A stretch of DNA of 64,000 nt from Lysobacter gummosus (lineage in GTDB: Bacteria; Pseudomonadota; Gammaproteobacteria; Xanthomonadales; Xanthomonadaceae). Each line of letters starts with the position of its first letter. Position 1 is the first letter of the stretch. Made by a program: the position numbers and the translations under genes. Location of the stretch: the NCBI RefSeq assembly GCF_001442805.1, contig NZ_CP011131.1, positions 434,001 through 498,000 of the forward strand, written 5' to 3'. This document shows, piece by piece, positions 8,750 through 17,841 of the stretch. The notes below the pieces were generated by a model. The model saw only the letters and a program-made list of their open reading frames with translations. It was not told the DNA's origin and made no database searches.

Positions 8750-10438
8750 ATGAGGTCCGCCATCCGCGCCTGGCGCATCGGCCGCGTGTTGCTGCGCTAC
8801 CGCCTCGACGACCTGCTCGACGACACCCCGGCCGAGCGCTGGCTCAAGCTCGCCCGTCCGTTCGTGCCGCGCGCCTCGGTCGAGATCGCGGCGATGTCGC
8901 GCGGCGCGCGCCTGCGCCTGGCCTTGCAGGAACTCGGGCCGATCTTCGTCAAGTTCGGCCAGATCCTGTCCACCCGCCGCGATCTGGTGCCGCCGGATAT
9001 CGCCATCGAACTGGCGCTGCTGCAGGATCGGGTCGCGCCGTTCGACGGCGAGACCGCGCGACGCATCGTCGAGGGCACGCTGGAACGCAAGATCGAGGAC
9101 GCGTTCGAACGGTTCGACATCGAGCCGCTGGCCTCGGCCTCGATCGCCCAGGTGCACGCCGCGCGCTTGCCGGCCGAAGGCGGCAGGCCGGCGCGCGAAG
9201 TCGTGGTCAAGGTGCTGCGGCCCGACATCGAGGGCAAGATCGCCGGCGACATCGCGCTGTTGAACGCGCTGGCGGCGCTGGTCGATCGCGCCCACCCGGC
9301 CGCGGACAAGATCCGTCCGCGCGCGATCGTGGCCGAGATCGAAAGCACCCTGGCCGCCGAGCTGGACCTGCAGCGCGAAGGCGCCAACGCCAGCGTGCTG
9401 CGCCGGTTCTGGGCCGACAGCGACGACATGTACGTGCCCGAGGTGATCTGGTCGCATACCAGCGAACGCGCGCTGACCCTGGAGCGCGTATACGGCATTC
9501 CCTCCGACGACATCGCCGCCCTGGATGAGGCCGGCATCGACCGCCGCGCGCTCGCCGCCAAGGGCGTGCGGGTGTTCTACACGCAGGTGTTCCGCGACAA
9601 CTTCTTCCACGCCGACGCCCACGCCGGCAACATCTGGGTGGACAGCGATCCGTCCCGGCGCAGCAACCCGCGTTTCATCGCGCTCGACTTCGGCATCATG
9701 GGCCAGTTGTCCGACGAGGATCAGTACTACCTCGCGGAAAACTTCATGGCGATCTTCAACCGCGACTATCGCCGCATCGCCGAACTGCACGTGCAGGCCG
9801 GCTGGATTCCCGCGCACATCCGCATCGACGAACTCGAAGCGGCCACGCGCGCGGTGTGCGAGCCGTATTTCACCCGTCCGCTCAGCGAAATCTCGCTGGC
9901 CGAGGTGCTGGTCAAGCTGTTCCGCACCGCGCAGCGTTATGAGCTGACCTTGCAGCCGCAGCTGATCTTGTTGCAGAAGACCTTGCTCAATATCGAAGGC
10001 GTGGGCCGGTTGCTCGATCCCAAGCTCGACATCTGGGCGGTGGCGCGGCCGGTGCTGCAGCGCATCTTGCTGGATCGCTACAGCCCGCAGCGTCTGGCGA
10101 GCGAATTCCGCAAGCGCCTGCCCGAGCTCGTGACCCGCGCGCCGGAAATGCCGCGCCTGCTGCATGCGTGGCTGAGCCAGCAGGTGTCGGGGCAGCACGA
10201 GTTGAAGATGCGTTCGAGCGACATCACCGACCTTAATCGCACGATCAAGGATGCGGTGCGGCGCACGGTCGCGGCGATTCTCGGCACTGGTCTGCTGATC
10301 GTGGCGGCGGTGTTGTATGGGCTGGAATCGGGCGGGCCGCGCTTCTGGTCGATCCCCGCGTCGTCGTGGATCGCGGGACTGGGCGGGTTGTGGGCGTTGT
10401 TGGCGGCGTGGCCGCGGCGGAAGCGCGACGTGCGTTGA
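8750..10438 (+). CDS. ubiB: UbiB, ABC1-family atypical kinase/ATPase for ubiquinone biosynthesis
   Basis: This 562-residue protein has the family hallmark KxGQ motif ([15 protein letters not shown], Lys68-Gln71), the alanine-rich [13 protein letters not shown] loop replacing the kinase P-loop, and [11 protein letters not shown] near residues 308-318. The last 60 residues hold two hydrophobic helices with a WRS-like basic tail, the usual membrane anchor. UbiB supports ubiquinone synthesis, probably by extracting hydrophobic intermediates from the membrane. It lies downstream of ubiJ, with repeat DNA between them. Confidence 0.92.
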   Translation: MRSAIRAWRIGRVLLRYRLDDLLDDTPAERWLKLARPFVPRASVEIAAMSRGARLRLALQELGPIFVKFGQILSTRRDLVPPDIAIELALLQDRVAPFDGETARRIVEGTLERKIEDAFERFDIEPLASASIAQVHAARLPAEGGRPAREVVVKVLRPDIEGKIAGDIALLNALAALVDRAHPAADKIRPRAIVAEIESTLAAELDLQREGANASVLRRFWADSDDMYVPEVIWSHTSERALTLERVYGIPSDDIAALDEAGIDRRALAAKGVRVFYTQVFRDNFFHADAHAGNIWVDSDPSRRSNPRFIALDFGIMGQLSDEDQYYLAENFMAIFNRDYRRIAELHVQAGWIPAHIRIDELEAATRAVCEPYFTRPLSEISLAEVLVKLFRTAQRYELTLQPQLILLQKTLLNIEGVGRLLDPKLDIWAVARPVLQRILLDRYSPQRLASEFRKRLPELVTRAPEMPRLLHAWLSQQVSGQHELKMRSSDITDLNRTIKDAVRRTVAAILGTGLLIVAAVLYGLESGGPRFWSIPASSWIAGLGGLWALLAAWPRRKRDVR

Positions 10439-10511
10439 CGTCGAATGCGGCGATGGTAATCCGGCGCTGACAGAAAACCTTCCTCGCAGTCCCCTGCGAA
10501 TCCCCCCGACG

Positions 10512-10633
10512 GGTTCCCCCCTTTGAAAAAGGGGGGCCAGGGGGGATTTGCTTTTGTTCCTACGTGTGAATCTTCCGGCTTCGGACGGTAAGAGCAAATC
10601 CCCCCTGGCCCCCCTTTTTCAAAGGGGGGAACT
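10512..10633. repeat. Inverted repeat, CCCCTTTGAAAAAGGGG family
   Basis: The left arm (10512-10555) and the right arm (10592-10633) are near-perfect inverted copies containing CCCCTTTGAAAAAGGGG and CCCCCTGGCCCCC. A related copy lies at 53149-53360. Here it separates the convergent genes ubiB and the M16 peptidase, where a hairpin could end transcription from both sides. Confidence 0.85.
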
Positions 10634-10673
10634 CGGTAGGTGGGTGTGTGGGGGAGGGGGGGCGGCGGCGCGG

Positions 10674-13481
10674 TTACGGTCCTGCCGCTTTCGCCTTCAC
10701 CGGCGCCTTGTTCTTCGCCGCGGCAAAATCCCCCGCCGCATAAACACTGAATTGCTCCGGCTTAAGGTGCCTGCGGATCGCCGCATTCACCGACTCCACC
10801 GTCAACGCCTTGAACTTGGCATCCAGGTCGGCGGCGAACTGCATGGTGCGGCCGTAGAACAGATTGCTTACCCATCCACCGGCCACCGCCGGGTCTGAGG
10901 CGCGCGCCTGTTCGCGCTGGGTGAGCAGGCCCGACACCGCGTCCTTCAGTTCCTCCGCGCCCACGCCATCCTTGACCAGACGCGCCAGCTCTTCGCGCAT
11001 CGCGCGCTCGACCTGCTCCAGGTTCTCCGGCGCGGCGATCGCCTGCACCGACCAGCTGCCGGCGTCGTCGCGGCCGTCGCGGCTGGCGTCGGCGTCCAGG
11101 TCGCTGCCCACTCCGTAGCTCAGGCCTTCCTTCTGGCGGATGCGATCGCCCAGGCGCGATTTGAGTGTGCCGCCGCCGAGAATGTAATTGGCCGCGACCA
11201 GCGCGGGATAATCCGGGTCGATGTCCTTCAAGGACAGATTGACGTTGGCCAGCAACACGCCATTGGGCTTGTCCGGAGTCTCGAAGCGGCGTTGTTCCGC
11301 CGCCACATCGATGTAATGCGTGGGAATGGGCGCGTAGGCGTGCCTGGGTTTCCAGTCGGCGAACAGCGCCTGCAACTGCTGCTTGACCGCGGCCGGATCG
11401 AAATCGCCGATCACGCTGATCTCGCCTTCGGCGCTGCCGTAGAACTCGCGATGGAAGGCGCGTACGTCCTCGACCTTCAGCGCCTTGATCGCCGCCAGCG
11501 ATTCGTCCAGCGACTTGAAATGCAGCGGGTGCCCGGCCGGCCACGGGTCGAAGTGCTGCGCCAGCGCCTGGCTGGCGATCTGCCCGGGCTCCTGGCGCGA
11601 GGCTTCCAGGCCGGTGATCGCCTGCAGGCGGTACTGCTCGAATTCCTTGTCCGGATAGGTCGGCGTGCGCAGCACTTTCGCCGCCAGCGCGAGCGCATCG
11701 CTCAGTTGCTCGCGGCGGGTGGTCAAGCCGATCCGCGCCGACTGCAGGCCGCCGCCGATGCGCGCGGTGGTCTTGAGCGCTTCGAAGCGCGCGTCGATCT
11801 GTTCGCGGCTCAGCTCCTGGCTGCCGCGCATCATCAGCGCGCCGGCGACGTTGCCGGCGGTGTCGCGGCCGCGCAGCGAATCGGTGTCGGCGAAATGGAA
11901 GTTGGCCGAAACGATGACGGTGCCGCCGCGGGTTTTCTTCGGCAGCAAGGCGAGCTTGAGCCCCTGGCCCACGCCGGTATCGAGAGTGATGGTTTGCGTG
12001 CGCGCTTCGATGTTGGCCGGCGTGGGATCGAAATGCTCGCCCGCTTCCAGCGCGAGTTTGCCGGTATAGCCTTGCAGCACGCTCGCCGCTGTCGGCGCCT
12101 CGGGGATAGTGACCCGTTGCGGCGCCTGGGTCGGCACGAAGCGGCCGAAGGTGCGGTTGCTCGATTGCAGATAGGCGCGGGCGACACGATTGACGTCGTC
12201 GGCGGTGACTTTCTCCAGGGCGTCGCGGTACTGGAAATACAAGCGCCAGTCGCCGGCGACCACCGGGTCCGACAGCGCCATCGCCACGGCGCCGACGTTG
12301 GTGTAGGCGCGTTCGAAGCTGTTGCGCGCGCGCTGCTTGGCCGCTTCCACTTCCTCGGCGCTGATCGGTTTTTTCTGGATCTGTTCGAGCTGCTCGATCA
12401 ACACCTGTTCGGCCTTGGCCACATCGCCGTCCTTGGGCAGCGCGGCCAGCGCCGTCAGCAGGCCGGGGTCGGGCATTTGTTCGCCGCCCACGCCGATGCT
12501 GGCGGCCAGTCCGGTTTCGACCAGCGCCTTGTACAGGCGGCCGCCCGGGGTATGGCCGAGGATGTCGTCGAGAATGCCCAGCGGCGCGGCGTCGGCATGG
12601 GTGGCGGCGGGGATGTGGTACGCCGCCATCAGCAGGCGCAGATCGCCGACACGGCGCACGGTGACCTCGCGTTCGCCGTCCTGCGCCGGCTCGCGCGTGT
12701 AGAAGGCGCGCATCGGTTCGGCCGGCTTGGGCACCGCGCCGAAATAGCGCGCGACCGTGCCCAGGGTCTTGGCCGGATCGATGCGGCCGGTGAGCACCAA
12801 GGTGGCGTTGTCGGGCCGGTACCAGGCGCGGTAATAGGCTTGCAGGCGCTCGATCGGCACGTGCTCGACATCGCTGCGCGCGCCGATGGTGCTGTTGCCG
12901 TAGTGATGCCACAGATAGGCGGTGGAGCGCACGCGTTCGGACAGCGCCGAGACTTCGCTGTTCTCGCCGTTCTCCATTTCGTTGCGGACCACGGTCATCT
13001 CGCTGTCCAGGTCCTTGCGCGCGATGTCCGAATGCACCATGCGATCGGCTTCCAGCCCCAGCAGCCAGTCGAGCGTGGCGTCGTTGGCGGGGAAGGAGGC
13101 GAAGTAGTTGGTGCGGTCCAGCGAGGTCTGGGCGTTGAAGCCGATGCCGCGCTTCTTCATTTCGCCGGGAATGTCGCGATGGCTCGGCGTGCCCTTGAAC
13201 AGCATGTGCTCGAGCAGATGCGCCATGCCGGTTTCGCCGTAGTTCTCCTGCAGCGAGCCGACCGCGTAGATCAGGTTGAGCGTGACCGTGGGCTGGGTGG
13301 CGTCGGGAAACAGCAGCACGCGCAGGCCGTTGCTCATGCGGTACTCGCAGATGCCTTCCACGCAGGGCCCGGCCTGGAAACCCGCGGGCGGCGGTTGCGG
13401 CGCCTGCGCATGGGCGCCGCCGAGGGCGAGGCTCAGGGCGAAGGCGAGCGCGGCGATGGCGACGGGACGGCGTGGCGGCAT
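10674..13481 (-). CDS. Secreted M16 family zinc peptidase, two-domain (pitrilysin/PqqL-like)
   Basis: This 935-residue protein has a signal peptide (residues 1-25, ending AHA). The first M16 domain has the inverted zinc motif HLLEH (His88, Glu91, His92) and the downstream RNEMENGENSE glutamate region. The second half is a related M16 domain lacking HxxEH, which is normal for two-domain members. Such enzymes degrade short peptides in the periplasm. The start at 13481 is preferred over 13547 because it is followed directly by the signal peptide and has GGAG upstream. Confidence 0.9.
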   Translation of the reverse strand: MPPRRPVAIAALAFALSLALGGAHAQAPQPPPAGFQAGPCVEGICEYRMSNGLRVLLFPDATQPTVTLNLIYAVGSLQENYGETGMAHLLEHMLFKGTPSHRDIPGEMKKRGIGFNAQTSLDRTNYFASFPANDATLDWLLGLEADRMVHSDIARKDLDSEMTVVRNEMENGENSEVSALSERVRSTAYLWHHYGNSTIGARSDVEHVPIERLQAYYRAWYRPDNATLVLTGRIDPAKTLGTVARYFGAVPKPAEPMRAFYTREPAQDGEREVTVRRVGDLRLLMAAYHIPAATHADAAPLGILDDILGHTPGGRLYKALVETGLAASIGVGGEQMPDPGLLTALAALPKDGDVAKAEQVLIEQLEQIQKKPISAEEVEAAKQRARNSFERAYTNVGAVAMALSDPVVAGDWRLYFQYRDALEKVTADDVNRVARAYLQSSNRTFGRFVPTQAPQRVTIPEAPTAASVLQGYTGKLALEAGEHFDPTPANIEARTQTITLDTGVGQGLKLALLPKKTRGGTVIVSANFHFADTDSLRGRDTAGNVAGALMMRGSQELSREQIDARFEALKTTARIGGGLQSARIGLTTRREQLSDALALAAKVLRTPTYPDKEFEQYRLQAITGLEASRQEPGQIASQALAQHFDPWPAGHPLHFKSLDESLAAIKALKVEDVRAFHREFYGSAEGEISVIGDFDPAAVKQQLQALFADWKPRHAYAPIPTHYIDVAAEQRRFETPDKPNGVLLANVNLSLKDIDPDYPALVAANYILGGGTLKSRLGDRIRQKEGLSYGVGSDLDADASRDGRDDAGSWSVQAIAAPENLEQVERAMREELARLVKDGVGAEELKDAVSGLLTQREQARASDPAVAGGWVSNLFYGRTMQFAADLDAKFKALTVESVNAAIRRHLKPEQFSVYAAGDFAAAKNKAPVKAKAAGP

Positions 13482-13591
13482 GGAAACTCCTGGAAACGGG
13501 AACGCGGCGTAAAGGGAAAACGATGAGGCTGTGAGCACGCGGGGCAATAGACGACACTAGCGGCCGATCACCCAGCGCCAGCCCCGACCGC

Positions 13592-14350
13592 ATGCCCTCG
13601 ACGTTCAGTTCCAACACGCCGCCGCCGCAGACATCGCAGGATATCGCCGGCCTCGGCCTGCCGGTGCTGTACGCCGACCAGTCTCTGGCGGTTATCGACA
13701 AGCCGGCGGGGCTGATGGTTCACGACAGCGCGCTGGCGCGCGGGGAAACCGACTTCGCCGCCGACCGCCTGCGCGAGCAGTTCGGCCGGCCGATCTTCCT
13801 CGTGCACCGGCTCGATCGCGCCACCAGCGGCTGCCTGCTGCTGGCGTTCGATCGCGAAACCGCCTCGGCGCTGGGCAAGGTGCTGATGTCGGGCGAAGTG
13901 CAAAAGGACTATCTGACGGTGTGCCGGGGCTGGCCGGCGGAGGATGCGTTCGAGGTCGATCACGATCTCGACGGCGGCCCGGGCAAGCCGTTGAAGAAGC
14001 CGGCGCAGACCCGGTTCCAGGTACTGGCGCGCACCGAGCTGGCGCTGCCGTCGGCGGGGTTCGAGACTTCGCGCTACGCCTTGCTGCGCGCGCAGCCGCA
14101 GACCGGGCGCTTTCGCCAGATCCGCCGCCACCTCAAGCACCTGTCGCATCACATGATCGGCGATACCAGCCACGGCGACGGCCGCCATAACCGCAGCTTC
14201 CGCATGATGGGCATCCATCGCATGCTGCTGCACGCGCAGCGGCTGGCGTTCACCCATCCGGGCAGCGGCGAGCGCTTGCGCGCGACGGCGCCGCCGGACG
14301 CGGAATTCGCCAAGGCGCTGGCCTTGTTCGGTCGGGTCGAACTGGATTGA
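13592..14350 (+). CDS. truC: tRNA pseudouridine synthase TruC-like (RluA family)
   Basis: This is a 252-residue pseudouridine synthase with HRLDRATSG holding the catalytic Asp75, QTGRFRQIRRHLKHLSHHMIG, and the TruC-typical GDTSHGDGRHNR segment. TruC makes pseudouridine 65 in certain tRNAs. It is about 15 residues longer at the N-terminus than the core domain needs. It stands alone, divergent from the M16 peptidase gene. Confidence 0.87.
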   Translation: MPSTFSSNTPPPQTSQDIAGLGLPVLYADQSLAVIDKPAGLMVHDSALARGETDFAADRLREQFGRPIFLVHRLDRATSGCLLLAFDRETASALGKVLMSGEVQKDYLTVCRGWPAEDAFEVDHDLDGGPGKPLKKPAQTRFQVLARTELALPSAGFETSRYALLRAQPQTGRFRQIRRHLKHLSHHMIGDTSHGDGRHNRSFRMMGIHRMLLHAQRLAFTHPGSGERLRATAPPDAEFAKALALFGRVELD

Positions 14351-14411
14351 CGCGGAGGCGGCCGGATTCGGCCGCGGCGGGGATGAGTGAGTTCATCCCC
14401 GCGCGTGAGGT

Positions 14412-15107
14412 TCAGCGATGCGGCGGAGGCGGCGCCTGCCGGTAGATGATCTTCGGCTGGGTGGCGCGCTGGATCGCGGCGTTGGTCAGATCCAGCAGCA
14501 CCGCGCCGCCGAGCGCCTGCCCGGTGCTGGAGCGCGCGCCCTGCTGCGGGTAGCCGTTGTTCTGATAGTCGTCGTAAGGGCTGGCATTGCCCGGGTAGCC
14601 GTTGTTCTGGCGGTAGCCGTTGGACGGGTAGGCGCCTTGCGGGTAGTCGCTGTTCTGCCGGTAGCTGCTGCGCGAGCTCTCTTCGCGCGCGCGGGCCCGT
14701 TCTTCATACAGATAGCGTTCTTCGGGCGTGGCGAACTGCATGTCGTTGCCGTAGCCCGTCGAGGGCCGGTTGTAGGCCGCGCCGGCGCCGGTGTCGGGCA
14801 TGGCGTTGGCGGCGTTCTGCATCTGCTGCAGCAAGCGGGTCTGCTGTTCGGTGAACTGGCCCAGGATGCGTTGATCGGTGGCGTTGGCGGGGCGGCCGAC
14901 CAGGGATTCGGCGACCGACTGCGCCGACTGCGTCATCCGCCGCTGGAACTGCGGATTGGCGATGTTGCGCATGTTGTTGTTGACGTTGGCCGGGTCGTAG
15001 CGCTGATCGATGGTCTGCGCAGACAACGCCGGCGCGGCCAGGATCAGGGCGGCCAGCAGCGGCAGGGCCGGCGATTTGCGTCGCGGCGATGGGGGCAGGC
15101 GCTTCAT
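14412..15107 (-). CDS. Secreted low-complexity protein of unknown function
   Basis: This 231-residue protein starts with a signal peptide (residues 1-30, ending ALSA). A Gln/Met/Asn-rich helical segment around residues 30-95 follows, then a Tyr/Asn/Gly/Pro-rich region with repeated NGYP/NNGYP units (about residues 140-185), a hydrophobic QALGGAVLLDLTNAAI stretch, and a proline-rich tail. ATG 15107 has AGGAGG upstream, which decides the start over ATG 15164. No family is recognised. The tyrosine repeats suggest a surface or extracellular disordered protein. Confidence 0.7.
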   Translation of the reverse strand: MKRLPPSPRRKSPALPLLAALILAAPALSAQTIDQRYDPANVNNNMRNIANPQFQRRMTQSAQSVAESLVGRPANATDQRILGQFTEQQTRLLQQMQNAANAMPDTGAGAAYNRPSTGYGNDMQFATPEERYLYEERARAREESSRSSYRQNSDYPQGAYPSNGYRQNNGYPGNASPYDDYQNNGYPQQGARSSTGQALGGAVLLDLTNAAIQRATQPKIIYRQAPPPPHR

Positions 15108-15311
15108 GCGGGTTCCTCCTTGGACCGGTCCGGGCATGGTCCCCCCGTGGCCCAGCCGCGTCAACGACGGCCGCCGCCGGCCGGCCCGGAGCCGCGCCGC
15201 GGCGGGTTTTGCCGCATCGCGCGCGCCGGCCGCTGTGAGCCCGGTCGCGCCGTCAACGGTGCGTAATGGACGAAATGCCGTCGCCGACTACAATCCCAGG
15301 CGGAGGAAAGC

Positions 15312-15716
15312 ATGGCTATCACGATTCCCGAGCAGGAATTGGTCGAGCGTTTCGTACGTTCGACCGGCCCGGGCGGGCAGAACGTCAACAAGGTCGCAAC
15401 AGCGGTGGAACTGCGCTTCGATATCGCGCAGTCGCCTTCGCTGCCCGACGCCGTGCGCGAGCGCCTGCTGACCAAGCGCGACCGGCGGGTGACCGGCGAG
15501 GGCGTGCTGGTGATCAGCGCGCAGCGTTTCCGCACCCAGGATCGCAACCGCCAGGATGCGCGCGAGCGTCTGGCGGCGTTCGTAGACAGCGGCCTGCGCG
15601 CGCCCAAGCCGCGCATCGCCACCAAACCCAGCCGTGCCGCCAAGGAGCGCCGGATCGGGGCCAAGAAAGAACGCGGCGCGACCAAGCGCAATCGTTCGCA
15701 AACCGATTGGGACTGA
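15312..15716 (+). CDS. arfB: ArfB, alternative ribosome-rescue peptidyl-tRNA hydrolase
   Basis: This 134-residue protein has the release-factor GGQ motif (STGPGGQNVNKV, Gly21-Gly22-Gln23) and a long basic C-terminal tail (RAAKERRIGAKKERGATKRNRS), which in ArfB/YaeJ enters the empty mRNA channel of stalled ribosomes. It hydrolyses peptidyl-tRNA on non-stop complexes. GGAGG at 15302-15306 precedes the ATG. It is 12 bp upstream of the acyltransferase gene and likely shares its transcript. Confidence 0.93.
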   Translation: MAITIPEQELVERFVRSTGPGGQNVNKVATAVELRFDIAQSPSLPDAVRERLLTKRDRRVTGEGVLVISAQRFRTQDRNRQDARERLAAFVDSGLRAPKPRIATKPSRAAKERRIGAKKERGATKRNRSQTDWD

Positions 15717-15728
15717 CACGGAGCGTGC

Positions 15729-16367
15729 ATGCCAGTTGATCCGAACGCCAAGCCTTCCCTTCCGCCCGACGCCGACGGCGTGGTGCTGCGGCTGCCGCCC
15801 AATGTGCCGCAGGTCAGGCGCAACCGCCTGACCCGCTGGATCGGCCGCAGCATCCTGCGCATCGGCGGCTGGCGCATGGTCGGCAAGTTTCCCGACATCC
15901 CGCGCGCGGTGCTGATCGGCGCGCCGCATTCGTCCAACTGGGACGGCGTGTGGGGCTTCGCGGCCAAGGCCGCGATGGGCCTGGACGTGAAGATCATCGC
16001 CAAGGATTCGCTGTTCCGGGTGCCGCTGCTGGGCGTGCTGTTGCGGCGGATGGGGGTGATCCCGATCAACCGCAGCGCCGCGCATGGGGTGATCGAGCAG
16101 GCCACCTCGATGATCCGCGGCGCCGAGCGTTTCTGGCTGGGCATCGCCCCGGAAGGCACGCGCAAGGCGGTGGAGCGCTGGAAGGCCGGGTTCTGGAAGA
16201 TCGCCAAGGCCGCCGATGTGCCGGTGGTGCCGGCGTATTTCCACTACCCGGACAAGATCATCGGGATCGGCGACATGTTCCATCTGGGCGAGGACATGGA
16301 CGCGGACATGCGGCGGATTCGCGATTGGTACAAGCCGTGGCAGGGCAAGCATCACGGCACTGTTTGA
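15729..16367 (+). CDS. PlsC-like 1-acylglycerol-phosphate acyltransferase family protein
   Basis: This 212-residue protein has acyltransferase motif I as HSSNWD (HX4D) near residue 62, the lysine/phosphate motif APEGTRK, and VPVVPAYFHY (motif IV). It lacks clear transmembrane helices, unlike classical PlsC. Many such short members acylate lysophospholipids or other polar lipids; the substrate is not assigned. It is translated just after arfB. Confidence 0.85.
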   Translation: MPVDPNAKPSLPPDADGVVLRLPPNVPQVRRNRLTRWIGRSILRIGGWRMVGKFPDIPRAVLIGAPHSSNWDGVWGFAAKAAMGLDVKIIAKDSLFRVPLLGVLLRRMGVIPINRSAAHGVIEQATSMIRGAERFWLGIAPEGTRKAVERWKAGFWKIAKAADVPVVPAYFHYPDKIIGIGDMFHLGEDMDADMRRIRDWYKPWQGKHHGTV

Positions 16368-16398
16368 GGGCTTGCTGGACGTCTTTGAAGACTAGGTT

Positions 16399-16484
16399 CG
16401 TCATTCCCGCGAAAGCGGGAATCCAGTGACTTCAAACGTTCTCGCACGAAAGGCACTGGATTCCCGCTTTCGCGGGAATGACGA
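16399..16484. repeat. Inverted repeat element, CATTCCCGCGAAAGCGGGAA family with conserved interior
   Basis: Outer arms CGTCATTCCCGCGAAAGCGG and its complement flank an interior reading CTTCAAACGTTCTCGCACGA and AAGGCACTGGAT. The same interior recurs at 31144-31178 inside a different pair of arms. The complete unit is about 86 bp and looks like a REP doublet or MITE-like element. Confidence 0.85.
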
Positions 16485-16522
16485 GCGAAAGCGCAACGCG
16501 GGAATTCAAAAGCCCGTTTCGC

Positions 16523-17227
16523 TCAGTCCGCCGCCGCCACGCGCCGCCGCCGCCGCGGCGTCTTCGCCGGCTCATCCGGCCCGATCTGCTCCAACTGCAC
16601 GCGCAGGTCGTGCAGGGTGGTGAGGATGTGTTCCGACAGCAGCCGGCTCACCAGGGCCGCATCGCGCTGCAGCCAGGCCTGGAGAATGGCGCGGTGCTCG
16701 CTGGCCGCGCGCGCTTCGCGTCCGGCCGGTTCCAGGTGCTTGCGCACATAGCGTTCGGCCAGCACCTGCAGGCGCTCGACCAGTTGCGCGGTGATCTGGC
16801 GTCCGCCCGGGCGCACCAGCGCCAGATGGAAGCTGCGATTGAAGCGCACCACCGCGTGGGCGTCGTCGGTGCCGGCGTTTTCCAGCGCCGCCAGCGCCGC
16901 ACGCGCGGCGGCGTGCTCGCTGTCGTCGGCGGCCAGACTGGCGTCGGCGGCGGCCTCGGGTTCGATCTTCAGGCGCAGCGCGAACACTTCCTCGGCCTCG
17001 TTCGAGGTCAGCGCCGGAACGAAGAAACCGCGATTGGGATGCGAGGCCAGCAGGCCCTGCTGTTCCAGTCGGCCCAGCGCCTCGCGCAGCGGAATCTTGC
17101 TGATCCCCAGTTCCTCCGCCAGCAGTTCCTGGCGGATCGGCGCGAGCGGCGGAATCTGCGTCGACAGAATCCGTTCGCGGACCACTTCGAAGGCTTGGTC
17201 GGACAGCGAACGGGGCACGATGCTCAT
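16523..17227 (-). CDS. GntR-family transcriptional regulator, FadR/FCD subfamily
   Basis: This 234-residue protein has an N-terminal winged helix (VVRERILSTQIPPLAPIRQELLAEELGISKIPLREALGRLEQQGL) and a C-terminal FCD all-helical sensor domain (ALRLKIEPEAA, FHLALVRPGGRQ, ASEHRAILQAWLQRDAA) whose Asp/His residues usually bind a metal and an organic acid. The last 15 residues are basic. A palindrome at 17379-17396 about 150 bp upstream is a plausible operator. Confidence 0.88.
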   Translation of the reverse strand: MSIVPRSLSDQAFEVVRERILSTQIPPLAPIRQELLAEELGISKIPLREALGRLEQQGLLASHPNRGFFVPALTSNEAEEVFALRLKIEPEAAADASLAADDSEHAAARAALAALENAGTDDAHAVVRFNRSFHLALVRPGGRQITAQLVERLQVLAERYVRKHLEPAGREARAASEHRAILQAWLQRDAALVSRLLSEHILTTLHDLRVQLEQIGPDEPAKTPRRRRRVAAAD

Positions 17228-17841
17228 GCGGTCAGTCTACCCAACCGCCGGCCGCGCTCTACTCCCGTCGCGACGCGAGCCCCGCCGGGCCCCGGCAGAC
17301 CGTTCGTCGGCGCGGCGCCTGCCCAGCGCCCGGACACGCCAAGCCTGGACCTGAATCACGGAATCGGTGGCTTATCGCTATATCGTATACGTTATACCGA
17401 TTAGCAGCTTTCCGTGTCGTCGCTATGACACGCAGGGGGAAGGCCGCGGCAGATCGGGCGATCCAGGCCATGAGGGTGGCCGTCGCCGACAGCGGATTCA
17501 CGCAGCCTGGCCGCTCAGCGGCCGCGCCGGCGCGTGTCCGCGCCCGGTGCCGGTGCGACCGGCCGGGTCGCGTCCCATCGATCGCGGATCCGCGCCGGTC
17601 TCCTGCACCGCCGTCGCTCCGTGGGCCCGCGCGGCCGCCGCACGCGCGTACGACGCCGGAGAGCCGACCGCCATCCAACCCGTCCGATCGCTAGCCCGTC
17701 CTTGCCAGGCCGCATCCGCAAGGCCGCATTCGTAAGGCCTCACCGCCGCAAGGCGAGACACCACTCCACCACCGGCCCGCCGCGCCGCGCATTCGCGCGG
17801 GCGCCGCCGTGCGCCGTCATTGCATTGAAAGGAGATCGTCG
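17228..17841. other. Long intergenic region between the GntR regulator and the collagenase gene
   Basis: No convincing gene is seen in this 614-bp stretch. Short frames at 17425-17694 (plus) and 17498-17764 (minus) are arginine/proline-rich and lack motifs or ribosome binding sites. It contains the palindrome at 17379-17396. A degraded gene once controlled by the GntR protein is possible but cannot be shown. Confidence 0.5.
17379..17396. promoter_or_regulatory. Candidate GntR operator, palindrome TATATCGTATACGTTATA
   Basis: The 18-bp site matches its own reverse complement at 16 of 18 positions, centred on CGTATACG. FCD-type GntR regulators commonly bind short palindromes with a GTATAC-like centre. 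It lies 152 bp upstream of the regulator's start, in a locally AT-rich patch. Confidence 0.5.

Noticed and set aside
17425..17764. Short frames on both strands in the GntR-collagenase spacer
   Set aside because: Arginine/proline-rich, no ribosome binding site, no motif.
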